Source: Terebella lapidaria
Lineage: Eukaryota; Annelida; Polychaeta; Terebellida; Terebellidae
Direction of reading: 5' to 3'
Assembly (NCBI GenBank): GCA_949152475.1
Contig: OX424564.1
Coordinates: 9,238,001-9,302,000, forward strand
DNA: 64,000 bases
Positions 1 to 13,000 of this stretch are shown here, piece by piece. Each line of letters starts with the position of its first letter. Within the stretch, counting starts at the first letter, position 1. Under the pieces are notes generated by a model. That model worked only from the letters and a program-made list of their open reading frames with translations, ran no database searches and was not told the DNA's origin. Made by a program: the position numbers and the translations under genes.

Positions 1-1589
1 CACAAAAACATAAAAAAGTGATTTCTCGAACAAATCTCATTGAACTAGTTGCAACATTTGGCACCAGCTATACTAGGGGGCAAATGCCGGCACCCTGCGG
101 CACGGTCATGGCCGGTTGCATTCTTAAGCATGCCAAGTAACTATAGTCCACCGGGATCCGACTGATGCATGATTCATTCTCATGCTTTACCATTCATGTA
201 GTTTATTGTGTTGAGCCTGAGAGCCTTGGCAGTGGTTCCCGGAACACGAGCACGTGGGCGTCTTGCTGGCCAGCCTCACCGATGGTCCACCAAAGGGATA
301 GAACCCGGAATAACCTGACAATTTGCCAGAGCATGTACGCACCATCCCAGAGTGCCAATCCAGGGATTTCAGTGCCAGATCAAAGCAGCCTCCCCAAAGG
401 GCCCCCATGGAATTGTCTCCTAGACCCTAGGGCTCTCTGCTCAAAACGGATTGGACGGGAGCAGACTTGTCAGCTCCACCATCGCCCTCTCGCTCTAACA
501 GCTCCGAGACAACGCAAAGAAACCAATTTTATGCTGCCAGCGCACGAGCATGTGGGTGTGACATCATAGACATGAAACAGTGGAACCGTCGTCAAGATGA
601 AAAACAAAAGCTTTGAAGGTGAAGTGGCTAAACTGCGGTCACTTCATATCACCAATTGCCACATTATCCCTTCTTACAATGCTGGTCTCCAACATGTTCC
701 ACCTTGGCCCAAAACTGGCGAACACGACCAGCATGCCAGGACGAAAGTAAGCAAGGTGAGTGGTACAGAAAGTCGAGATCCAGAAAGGCCTTAAGGAAGA
801 ATTTGGAACAACCTCTGGACCTATATGAACTTCAGTGTTACATTCGCCAGTGACAATCGAAGTGCAAACTGCACAACATACATGCACAAATTTAAATAGA
901 TTTTTTAATCTGGTACATTTGAAATATATAACAACAAACAGGATAGCAATTCGCCCCCAGGCAGCAATGCATGCGGTGTCCTGAAGACGTGTCCTCGGTC
1001 TTATTGACACACCGCCTAAGCCATATTACATACATTGTGTATGCTCATACAGGGGCAGGCATATCCTCCCGGTGACTCCAAATCAAACCGTGTCTATTGT
1101 TAGAAAAATAAATGTCTATCATATGGGACCTTGTAATTGAAGATTAGTAATAAAATTTTGTCTTTAGCTAAAGCTGCCAAACCGAAAACCACCTTATTTT
1201 CAACCCTCTGTTGCTCCAAGAAGAAAATTTCACAAAACTTATCTCAATTTAATCATTATTGAGTAAGAACTGAATTCTCCAAAGACTCGCCACATACCTG
1301 TGGTTTTAATGATCCACTCATAAATAATAAGATGAAGAATTAGTAAATAAATTAAATCACTCCTCAAAACCGATTGTATGCTTACAATGCTTACAACAAC
1401 TTGCAGCTTTGGAGAGGCAGTATGCCCTGCGGGCGTTGAATATACCCATGGCTTGTCAAACGTGTTGCTTTGTTTAGCCAGCGGATAGTACTAGCACAAC
1501 TTGTCACCTTCTGCAAAAGTGGGCCTACCCTTTGCATGGGCGTCATACCTTAGCATAGCGTCACTACTGTCAGATGGCGGACTTGTCTA
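1..1589. other. Non-genic stretch, nothing recognised
   Basis: I see no exon chain, conserved domain, terminal repeat or tandem array here. Short open frames exist on both strands, but none reads like a known protein and none joins to others through plausible splice sites. Part of it may be decayed retroelement, since an integrase scrap follows immediately, but I cannot show that. Confidence 0.5.
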
Positions 1590-1850
1590 GGCACGCCTGT
1601 GTGAAGTCACGGACGTTCGAGGGTACGGCGAATCCACTCCATGTACTTGGGGCCAAACTGCAGTTACTGGGCTGATTTTTGCCAAAGTTGGATACATGAT
1701 ATCCATGGGCAGATTTATCTCCCATGCAGATTTATCTCCCATGGACATATCCATGGGTAGATATAGCATCGTGTGTGGGTTCGCCTTCAGGAAGGGCGCC
1801 AGCATATTGAGGATAGATCAGTTGAATCTCTCGATCTGACCATCAGACTT
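1590..1850 (-). pseudogene. Gypsy-type integrase fragment (broken)
   Basis: On the minus strand the frame starting near 1850 reads KSDGQIERFN, then a stop at 1818-1820, then SILNMLAPFLKANPHT. The SDGQ-x-ERFN motif followed by L-x-x-ML is typical of the end of the integrase core in Ty3/Gypsy retrotransposons. The stop codon falls where that family usually has Arg or Lys, and downstream sequence degenerates into short direct repeats (two copies of an AGATTTATCTCCCATG-like unit near 1709-1743). No reverse transcriptase or LTR is visible nearby, so this is a small dead remnant. Confidence 0.6.
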
Positions 1851-1890
1851 GAAAAGGGTGGTACGTACCTTGGTACGTACCACCCTTTTC
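1851..1890. repeat. 40-bp near-perfect palindrome
   Basis: Two 19-bp arms, beginning GAAAAGGGTGGTACGTACC, are exact reverse complements separated by 2 bases. It abuts the integrase fragment: the arm nearest the integrase replaces the sequence expected just upstream of SDGQ. It could be a fold-back scar of a double-strand break or replication slip, or a cruciform-forming site. No flanking target duplication is evident. Confidence 0.85.
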
Positions 1891-4012
1891 CGCTAGGCCG
1901 ACAGAGCAGTGCGTTCTCGAACTGTGTGCCCTAATCCGAGTGTACCTGCTTGGGCAGTATTGTTTCATCTTTTATTTTATTGTGAATTGTAATCTGTTGC
2001 TGTATGTCCTCTTACGTCATATTAACGCAAACATATTTTCTTATAAATTTGGTTGTGATTCAGGGCTAATTGCCACTCGTCAGTTCACGTCATGGATGTG
2101 TGTTCGTCATATTTGTACATATTGCACATCATTAAACCACACTGATTTTACATGCGTGTGTTTGGCGTCGTCTTCATTTCACCACACGGCTACACACGTA
2201 TCGCTCTAGACAAGTATGTCTTAATGGTAATATAGAGATGAATTCTGACCTTGACTTTGAGTCAGTATTTTGTTTTATGGGTCTTATAGGGCTGTTTTTG
2301 CCCTAGACCTGATTTTTTGTTGAATTATGCAGCTTGTTATAAAGGCATCTTCAGACCTTGACGTCTAGTTCTTGACCATGTCCACCCAGTGAAAAAACAT
2401 ACGGCACGCCAGCATCAATGTAACATTTTTTAAATTGTAATAACCTCATATTTTGACCTGTAATTTTGTCATTTTGGCATCATTTTACAATTTTCGGAAT
2501 TACTCGTTAATTCCATTTGTACAAATTTTATAACGTATCTACGTTGTGGAAGTGTAAACAGTACGATAATTAATTATCAACATCTGCAGATATTTACTTG
2601 AGTCCTATGTTTACACTGCTCTTCAACGTAAAAAAAATGAGCTAACATATATTTTGTTTTCGCTTAACATTCTTATAAATATTGGTTACATATGTCTGAA
2701 ATTATTTAGTATAATTGTGATAATACTTCATTGTTTCAAGAAAATGGGGCCACGAAAGTGTTCGTGTTCGTATTATCGCTCACAGTTTCAAGAGTGCGTT
2801 CGATTTATCAGTAGCCGAGTAGGGCCTGGACGAGTCGTCGGGTACCCAAACTCTTGGCAGGCCAGAACGATGCTTGGTTTAGAAATTTGCTACCCGAACC
2901 CGTGATTGAAAATAAAGAATAGTTTTGTCATGAAATATGTCTAAACAAAAATAAATCTATCAACGTAAACATTCGGTTTTATAACATGTATAAGGTTGTG
3001 TATAACAAAATAAATACCACTTCACTGGTGTTTTTATATGTTTTTATCTGCACCGAGTTCCAACGAAACTGGGTGACTGACCGTGTCCCAGGGTTGTGAT
3101 GTAACTAATCTGCACCAAAATTCACAGTGCAATCTTTGGATAAATTAGGACAGGTACCTGGGTCGGGTCGGGTCAGCCCACTCAGGCATCCAGGTCAAGA
3201 ATTTGCTACTCATCCTGGCCCTAGTTATCAGTCATGCTTACTAGATATGCACTACTCTGCATCACTGCTAAGTATGAATCTGCAACTTACTGTAGCTCAT
3301 GCTGTAGTTGTTCTGGTGTACAACTGTAAAAATTGTCTGTAACAATCTTAATGACTTAACTGAGTATCCTCATACTAATGTAAATACCATTTCAGCACTG
3401 CTTATATAAACATATATCAGAATGTAAAAACCAGCTGTGGGGCTTTGTTAGAACCAGGTGCCCCATTCATACGGCGCGAAGGGCCACTCGTCCTTGATGA
3501 TTCGTATTCGACACTTGGGTCTAAAGCTTTGTATGCAAAGTAGGCCAAATAAGAATACCATATTGGTCCTAATAGAAACACATGCCCTAATAATAGAATG
3601 CACCATGTTCTCTAATTTATAACTGTCCTTATTTTCTTATGGCATGGTCTTGTATGTTTTCAAACATCATACCTAGCTTATTTTAATCAAACTGGCACAT
3701 ATTAAATACTGTATACACATCATATCAATGATTTCCCAAAAATGACTTTTAAATTTCACAAATATTTTTACATACGCTAATGTTGGAAGTCTTCCATTAG
3801 AACGCCGCTCTTCTATGTGGCCGAATACGATTATAGCTTTGTGAGGCTGTAAGTTAAATTAGGAATGGTTTGTTTCAATTCTAGGTAACTGGTTTAGTTC
3901 ATGAGGAATAATAATCATGATTATAATAAAAAAAAAAACAAGATTTATTTTGAATTTAATGTCAGAGACTATTGGTTGAATAAAAATAACATTAGTAACC
4001 CTTTTCTTTCAG
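1891..4012. other. Non-genic stretch upstream of the FG-GAP gene
   Basis: AT-rich sequence with no recognised coding exon. It contains an isolated Helentron-like 3' end (2342-2369) and two distantly similar GGGT/TACCC-rich patches (about 2810-2905 and 3145-3225) that both include AATTTGCTAC. These may be copies of one decayed repeat. The promoter and first untranslated exon of the downstream gene should lie in or before this stretch, because an acceptor precedes its coding start. Confidence 0.4.
2342..2369 (+). mobile_element. Orphan 3' terminus of the Helentron-like family
   Basis: AAGGCATCTTCAGACCTTGA followed by CGTCTAGT matches the last 28 bases of the complete elements ending at 7938 and 30579. 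It lacks the preceding sub-terminal inverted repeat and the tandem array, so this is a terminal scrap. Confidence 0.6.
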
Positions 4013-4019
4013 ATTTGAG

Positions 4020-4037
4020 ATGACACAGACAATTTAG
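4020..4037 (+). promoter_or_regulatory. Minimal upstream ORF
   Basis: In the same exon as the FG-GAP start codon, an ATG opens a five-codon frame (MTQTI) that stops at 4035-4037, one base before the main ATG at 4039. Such an arrangement could lower or regulate initiation at the main start, or allow termination-reinitiation. This is inferred only from position. Confidence 0.35.
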
Positions 4038-4038
4038 T

Positions 4039-7000
4039 ATGATACAACAGAAGCTACAAAGTCTCCAGTTGAAACATCTGGTGCAGATAACAATCTGTGT
4101 GCTGGCCATTTACCTGCTCCGAGCTCGTAAAACCTATCAGTTAGTGCCATTGTGGAGAAAAGATTTAGATCCTGGCCAGTACAGAAATGGCCAATTTCCA
4201 CACGATGATGAAAAACTACCAGCCCCAATTTTCACTGACCTTGATGGGGATGGAACACTTGAAGCTATATTCATTACCACTGACTTGAAAATAGAAATTT
4301 GTCAAGTGCCCAGGGATGAAGAAGATGCTACAGGCTTCACACTTCCATACATGAAAGTGCTTCATTCTGTGTCCTTGCCTCAAAAGACTGACAATGGGCC
4401 GATACAGGGCAGACCAGTTGTCATGGAAACTGGATTCATTGATCAGTACACATCCTCATCTCAAAGAAGATCACAGGTTCACTTCCATTTGACAATATAT
4501 ATTCATATAATTGTGGACATATTAGATATTCACCGATTTAATCCAGACAATTTTTATTGTCACATAATTTGTATTCCATCATAGGAGCATATTTAAAATC
4601 ACTTCATGTTTTGAATATTACTAGATGCTGGTGGTTGTGTACAGCTCCTGGTATGTTGTCTGTTATGACCACACGCTGTCCGTCCTGTGGGAGGATGCTG
4701 TGATGGACATTAGCTCAGGTCAAGGAGAGTATACAGTCCAGTCGATGGGAGTCCTTGTGTCACCTCACTCCATACAGAAGGGAGACCGGGGGCTGGTCAT
4801 TGTGGGCGCCAGCTACAAACATAAACATCACCATGCAAGGTGAATCTTATTGGTAAACAAAAGGCCATATTTGATAGTTTTACATACATGTTCATTTGCA
4901 GAACTTGAAAATACATAGCTTACTTATTTCGTCCTCAACAACCAATATGTTCAATAAAATAGTTACCCCAATTCATAGCAGGACTATTCATGCCTCTTCT
5001 TACATGTTGTTATCTAGAAAACTTGACCTCCAAGAAAAGATGGATACCAAAGATGACTCCGAGCCTGGGGAGGATACGGTATTCACCAAATTCTCAACAT
5101 TTGCATTCAGCGGGGGTAATGGTACTTCCCGATGGTATCACTTCCCGGAGAGTACAGAGCAGCGAGTACAATCTGTGAGTACAGTACTAGCTGTACAATG
5201 TCTTACACCTCATGGTAGGATTTATTGTGCCATTACCGGTACATGAAGTCAGTTTCTGCCTTCTCATTAGGAAGATTCAGCTCACCACTGGAAGCTGTCA
5301 CTGAAGCGCGGTCACTGGCCACACGGAAAAGTTCACTGGTCACGCTTCGGTACTTACCTTCTACAACATATGGTTAGTGTTCCGGAGAAATTTCTACTGT
5401 TTCAATTAGTTTCCAAACATCATGATCATACTTTGGGAAAACATACTAAATGTACATTGCAAAATGTATCGGAAAATGCAATTCAACAATCTCAATTATG
5501 GCTTTTCATCACGGTCGTTTTACAGCCTCACAAATGGCGCGATGTGAAAGACACAAAATTTGACCTAGGTAATATTCGCAAGCTTCTCCCAGATGAGCTC
5601 GACCCGCCGTCTCCAGACCCCACGATCCTTGTAGATCTGGACCTTCAGGGTCACCACAGAGTCGGTGAAACCTTCGGCGGTATGCGTGCCCACAGTCGCC
5701 ACGAACATGTCTCCAACCCCACCGCTGTCGTAATACACCACGATTTAGGTCTGGAGATCCTCAGCTTACAATCCGGACAGCTCATCACCGATCTACGAAT
5801 GGAAAACCATGATGCCATCTACGCCGACATCAACCAAGACGGCAACCTTGATGAGGTAGTTTGCGGAACTCAACCATTGTAAATCCTGATCAGAATTCAT
5901 TATACTGCACATGTGTACTTTCTCTCCATATTATGATATCAAACAGTATTTTGCTATTTCTGGGTACATTTTGTTTATTAAGGCATTTCGGCAGAAATGC
6001 CTTTATGGTTTTAGCAGAATTTTGAGACTTGGTTTCCGGACGATAACTGAAAAAATATTTACGCAATGGTTGCAGAACTCTGCATGGAGGTTCATATGCC
6101 ACCAGGGAAGAACCCTATTGATTTTGGGATCGATCCGTCAAACGACCTTTGACCTAGAGGTCGAAATAATTTTTTGCTGATTCATCCTTGAGGCTTCCTG
6201 CATATCTCAGAAACCGTGCATCGTAGAGCGAAACGAACGTTATTTTCGGACTCGTCGCCCTAGACAAACATCTCTAGGGTGTATTATTTCTTTTGATCCG
6301 GATCCGAGGTCCGTGAGGTCCTTGAGGATGAAATCGAGGCTGATCTGGAAACTTGGTTTCCGGACGATAACTCAAAAAATATTCAGGCAATAGTTGCAGA
6401 ATTTTGCAAGGAGGTTTATATATCAACAGGGAAGAACCCTATCGATTTTGGGATCGATACGTCAAACGACCTTTGACCTAGAGGTCGAAATAATTTTTTG
6501 CTGAGTCATCCTTGAGGCATCCTGCATATCTCGGAAACGGTGCGTCGTAGAGGGAAACGGACCTTATTTTCGGACTCGTCGCCCTAGACAAACATGTCTA
6601 AGGGGTATTATGGATGAACTTTGACCATGACCCCAAATTTTTTTGCTGAGTCGGCATTTTTCGTTTTCGTCGATATCTCGGAAAGGGTGCGTCGTAGAGC
6701 GAAACGGACGTTATTTTCGGACTCGTCGCCCTAGACTAACATGTCTAAGGGGTATTATTGATGAACTTTGACCTTGACCCGAAATTTTTTTGCCGAGTCG
6801 GCATTTTTCGTTTTCGTCGATATCTCGGAAACGGTGCGTCGTAGAGCGAAACGGACGTTATTTTCGGAATCGTCGCCCTAGACAAACATGTCTAAGGGGT
6901 ATTATGGATGAACTTTGACCTTGACCCGAAATTTTTTTGCCGAGTCGGCATTTTTCGTTTTCGTCGATATCTCGGAAACGGTGCGTCGTAGAGCGAAACG

Positions 7001-10000
7001 GACGTTATTTTCGGACTCGTCGCCCTAGACTAACATGTCTAAGGGGTATTATTGATGAACTTTGACCTTGACCCGAAATTTTTTTGCCGAGTCGGCATTT
7101 TTCGTTTTCATCGATATCTCGGAAACGGTGCTTTGTAGAGCGAAACGGACGTTATTTTCGGAATCGTCGCCCTAGACAAACATGTCTAAAGGGTACCCGA
7201 ATTTTTTTTGCCAAGTCGGCATTTTTCGTTTTCGTCGATATCTCGGAAACGGTGCGTCGTAGAACGAAACGGACGTTATTTTCGGACTCGACGCCCTAGA
7301 CTAACATGTCTAAGGGGTATTATTAATGAACTTTGACCTTGACCCGAAATTTTTTTGCCGAGTCGGCATTTTTCGTTTTCGTCGATATCTCGGAAACGGT
7401 GCTTCGTAGAGCGAAACGGACGTTATTTTCGGAATCGTCGCCCTAGACAAACATGTCTAAAGGGTATTATGGATGAAGACCTTGACCCAAAATTTTTTGC
7501 CGAGTCGGCATTTTTCGTTTTCGTCGATATCTCGGAAACGGTGCGTCGTAGAGCGAAACGGACGTTATTTTCGGACTCGTCGCCCTAGACAAACATGTCT
7601 TAAGGGTATTATGGATGAACTTCGACCTTGACCCGAAATTTTTTGCCGAGTCGGCATTTTTCGTTTTCAACGATATCTCGGAAAGCGTGCGTCGTAGAGC
7701 GAAACGGACGTTATTTTTGGACTCGTCGACCTAGACAAACATGCCTGGGGGGAGTGGGGTATGATGGATGAACTTTGACCTTGACCCGAATTTTTTTTCG
7801 CTGAGTCGACATCTTTCATTTTCATCAATATCTAGGAAACGGTGTGTCATAGAGCCCGTGGCAAACATGTTTTAAATATTACAAATTAGTCCTAACACCG
7901 AAATGCCTCCAAGGCATCTTTAGGCCTTGACGTCTAGTTTGACTACGCCTTCAATCAATATGCCATTTACCCCTGTGTAGGTGCGAGTGAATTTCGCTGG
8001 AATTTGTCGCGGTGAAGCGTCCACCATACATCCGAGACCAAGGGCGATTTTTGCGGACAATATCTGTGAAGACGACACATGGTGGTCTGGAGTCGAGTCA
8101 GATGTGATTCCTGATGAGAACGAAGCTAAAGTACCTCCAGTAGTTGTTAAAAGGTGAACACATTTTTGCTGCAAAATTCTCAATTTTTCGTTACCCAAGA
8201 TCAAAATTCATCAGATGCTATACAGATCATCATGCCATCATTCCACCACAGCAGCAACTGCAAACCAAAAATAATTCCACCAGACTAGCTGTGTAGATAC
8301 CCTAGACATGGCCGCTATTTTCACTGTACATGTATTCATGATATTGAGAGAACATAGTGATATCCCACTTCCAGTGTGGCACGACCTCGGGGGTTGCTGA
8401 ACCACTTGCTGGGCAAAGCTCTGCCCCGGGAACAGAAGGGGTACGACAGTATTTTTGTCACCAGCGCAGGATTAGCTACATCCTTCAATCAGCGAGGACA
8501 TAAGAACTGGAAGGTACTGTATGGATATTGTTTACTGTGCACATGTTTCTGAAATGAATAAATCACATTTTCATTGAACCATCTATTATTCTAAACAATA
8601 AATACCGTAATGGCCCGAAATACCGCCGGTTCTCGTTTACCCGCCGGCCTCGTTTAAGCGCCGGGGGTATGTCTTTAAAAGCATTAATAAGCGCCGGTCT
8701 CGAATTAGCGCCGGTTCAAATAACCGCCGGGTGTAAGTCTATGTACTGGTGCACGTAGCACACAGAGTCCCACGGTGATTGCAATTGATTACACATGTGT
8801 AAAACAACACAACAGACACTTACTCACCGATATGAGATTTTGGTTATGACAATAGAACACCTGCTAACCAATTAGGTGATGCAATTGAGCAGCTGCATGT
8901 ATTATTGTACTGACTAACTTAATGATATCCATTCCCCAACATTACATTACATTTATATCAGCATAATATAAATAACCATTACCATATATCTTTATTGGTT
9001 GCATGTATTGCGGTACCATCAACAATTTAAAATTACTACGCACATGACGTATGCAGTAGGTCTGTGTATGTACCGGTCATGTAACACACCGATATCATAA
9101 TAAATCCAAACTCTCTGAAAAGCTGACTGATTTACAGAATATCGGCAGGTACCAGCACCGGTAGTTTTTCTATTGAATTTGCAAGCTTCATCACGATGTA
9201 TTTTACTATAATTTATAAGTTTATCTACCGTGTATCTGCTGTCCATAGCCATTGGACTAACACCATCCTCGATGCAACCACCCGTCATTATGCCCTCAAC
9301 TCCCCCTCCCCCCTTCCAGCCGTGCACCGCGCGCTGGATATCACTAAATACAGTGAAGAAAATCAGTGCGTTCACGCGCACAAGCTGTCAAAATATATCG
9401 TTTTTGCTCATTGTATTATTAAGCGCCGGTCTCGTTTACCCGCCGGTCTCGTATTAGCGCCGGGGCTGAAACATGTGATGCACTATTAAGCGCCGGGGCG
9501 GTATTTCGGGCCATTACGGTACATGATTTTTAGGTTACCGGACCTTTGGTCCGATAACCTATTGGCATGGCGTTGCGTCCGTCGTCCGTCCGTCCGTCCG
9601 TCCGTCCGTCCGTCCGGCGTTAACATTTTTATCTTTAAAGTTAACGATCGAATCTTTCTGAAATTTTGCACAAAAATGCCTAAAAATATTTTGAGAAGGA
9701 GGTATTTTTTTGTTTTTTGATTTTCTCATTTTTTTCAAAATGGCGGCCGTTTTTGTCGAAAAACGCTCAATTTTGGACTTTGACGGCCATTTTCTCAAAA
9801 ACTGTCGGATCAGTTTTGAGTTTTTGGTTTCAAAAGATTCCCCTCATATACCTCTGTGATATGTATAAGTTTGGTTGCCCTAAATCTGCCGGTTTCCGTG
9901 TGGCGGCCATTTTGAATTTTTGGCGGGTCGGCGAAAAAAAATTTTTTCGCCCCAGATCGCATTACTATCCATTTTGGGCCATTTCTAGAGCAAAAAAAAA

Positions 10001-13000
10001 TTTTCACCCTTTGAAAAAAATTTTGGCCTTAGAGAATTTTCGGCACTTTTTTCCTTCATAATGGGAGCTGTCAGGACTGTACTCATAGAACGCTTGAAGA
10101 TAGAGCTTAGAAATTGGCACTTTCAAATCGGAAGTCATATATGGCGACTTGTGTGGTGACCTTGAATTTGACCTTGGATGACCTTGAAAGGTCAAAACAG
10201 CCATTTTGGGGTCAAAAAATGCCCAGATTTGCCCTTGTAGATGAAATGCTTGCAGATAGAGCTCCTGTTTGCATTATGAACATATAGGAAGACATATATG
10301 GCACAACTAATGATGACCTTGAACTTGACGTCAGATGACCTTGAGTGCCAAATGTCTGACTTGGAATGTGTAAATTGACCTGAGCGGCCTAAACGATTCC
10401 ACCCAACATATAGAATATCAAATGCCGCACACATACATGTAATGGTTACATCGAAGTTCATACGGATGACCTTGATTGGTAAATCCCAAGGTCATATGTT
10501 TACACTGCGAACCTTGATTGGTAAATCTCAAGGTCTGTTACCTGCCAACGCTGCCATGGCCAAACCATAATTGTCCGGTAACCTATCTTAGCCTTTGGGC
10601 TAATTTTTTATTATTGATGAAGAAAGCCGTCTTTGTTGAATGTTTTGAGACAGTGTTTTCTACTATCAATTTTGGACCTCAGTGACTTATATTGAATGAT
10701 AGTTTAGGAATTTGGTCTACTCGAAAGACAACAATTTCACATCCCCAGACTCGCCTACCTCTGAAGTGGTCCAATAGACTAGCTGAGGTGGACATACACG
10801 ATCAGTTCGGGACTCACCGACTGTTCACCCCCAGCCTGGTTGCCATGGCGCTGCAAGTGTATGGGCCTGAGGTTAGTCAGTAAATCTTAAAGTAAAGTAG
10901 CACAAATAATACTCGAATTAGGGCATTTTGGCCCGAAATGCCCTTATGGTTTTGTCTGGTTTTTTTTTTTTTTTTTTTTTTTTCTTCTTTTTTTTTTACT
11001 TTCCGTCGTTTTGGTTTCCGATCAATAACTTGGGAACGCCTGAACGGATCTTGTCCAAATTTACACCACTGGTCAGAAATATTACATGGAAGACCCCTAT
11101 TGTTTTGGAGGCGGCTCCGGGGTCCGTGAGGTCCGTGAGGATGAAATCAAGGTTGATTTTGAGACTTGGTTTCCGATCGATAACTCAAAAAGTATTCATG
11201 CAATGGCAAGTATTCTCTGCATGGGAGTTCATATACCACCAAGGAAGAACCCTATTGATTTTGGGATCACTCCGTCGAACGACCTTTGACCTAGAGCTCG
11301 GAAGAATTTTTGCTGATTCATCCTTGAGGCTTTCTTGCATATCTCGGAAACGGTGTGTCGTAGAGCGAAACGGAGCTCAATTTCGGCCTCCTGGCACTAG
11401 ACAAACTAGTCTAGGGGGTATCTTGGGTCGAAACGACCCCTGGTGTCGATTTTTTTTTTTCGCCGACTCGGCACTTCCTGTTTGGCCGTATCTCGGAAAC
11501 GGTATGTCGTCTCAATTTCGGCCTCCTGGCACTAGACAAACTAGTCTAGTGTGTATCTTGGGTCGAAACGAGGCTTTCTTGCATATCTCGGAAACGGTGT
11601 GTCGTAGAGCGAAACGGAGCTCAATTTCGGCCTGCTGGCACTAGACAAACTAGTCTAGGGGGTATCTTGGGTCGAAACGACCCCTGGTGTCGATTTTTTT
11701 TTTTCGCCGACTCGTCACTTCCTGTTTGGCCGTATCTCGGAAACGGTATGTCGTAGAGCGAAACGGCGCTCAATTTCGGCCTCCTGGCACTAGACAAACT
11801 AGTCTAGTGTGTATCTTGGGTCGAAACGACCCCTGGTGTCGATTTTTTTTTTCGCCGACTCGGCACTTCCTGTTTGGCCGTATCTCGGAAACGGTATGTC
11901 GTTGAGCGAAACGGAGCTCAATTTCGGCCTCCTGGCACTAGACAAACTAGTCTAGTGTGTATCTGGGGTCGAGACGACCCCTGGTGTCGAATTTTTTTTT
12001 CGCCGACTCGGCACTTCCTGTTTGGCCGTATCTCGGAAACGATACGTCGTAGAGCGAAACGGAGCTCATTTTCGGCCTCCTGGCACTAGACAAACTAGCC
12101 TAGGGGGTATCTTGGGTCGAAACGACCCCTGGTGTCGATTTTTTTTTTCGCCGACTCGGCACTTCCTGTTTGGCCGTATCTCGGAAACGGTGCGTCGTAG
12201 AGCGAAACGGAGCTCAATTTCGGCCTCCTGGCACTAGACAAACTAGTCTAGTGTGTATCTTGGGTCGAGACGACCCCTGGTGTCGAATTTTTTTTTCGCC
12301 GACTCGGCACTTCCTGTTTGGCCGTATCTCGGAAACGATACGTCGTAGAGCGAAACGGAGCTCAATTTCGGCCTCCTGGCACTAGACAAACTAGCCTAGG
12401 GGGTATCTTGGGTCGAAACGACCCCTGGTGTCGATTTTTTTTTTCGCCGACTAGGCACTTCCTGTTTGGCCGTATCTCGGAAACGGTGCGTCGTAGAGCG
12501 AAACGGAGCTCAATTTCGGCCTCCGAGATACGGCCAAACAGGAAGTGCCGAGAAGTGTATCTTCGGTCGAGACGACCCCTGGTGTCGAATTTTTTTTTCG
12601 CCGACTCGGCACTTCCTGTTTGGCCGTATCTCGGAAACGGTGCGTCGTAGAGTGAAACGGAGCTCAATTTCGGCCTTTTGGCACTAGACGAACTAGTCTA
12701 GTGTGTATCTGGGGTCGAGACGACCCCTGGTGTCGAATTTTTTTTTCGCCGACTCGGCACTTCCTGTTTGGCCGTATCTCGGAAACGGTGCGTCGTAGAG
12801 AGAAACGGAGCTCAATTTCGGCCTTTTGGCACTAGACAAACTAGTCTAGTGTGTATCTTGGGTCGAGACGACCCCTGGTGTCGAATTTTTTTTTCGCCGA
12901 CTCGGCACTTCCTGTTTGGCCGTATCTCGGAAATGGTGCGTCGTAGAGCGAAACGGAGCTCAATTCCAGCCTCCTGGCACTAGACTAACTAGTCTAGAGG

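Noticed and set aside
165..569. 134-codon ORF at the window start
   Set aside because: No recognisable domain, composition unlike host exons here, and no splice partner; probably random or old repeat.
7084..7670. Repeated ORFs MPSRHFSFSSISRKR and antisense partners
   Set aside because: Again produced by the 147-bp tandem units, also present in the EEPD1 intron copies; not genes.
5980..7938. CRISPR-like array
   Set aside because: Units are contiguous near-identical repeats of 147 bp with no unique spacers, inside an intron of an animal gene.
11870..12990. Series of similar short ORFs (MAVSRKR...) every 148 bp
   Set aside because: They follow the satellite unit of the Helentron-like element and restart in each unit in different frames. 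No conserved protein is suggested.
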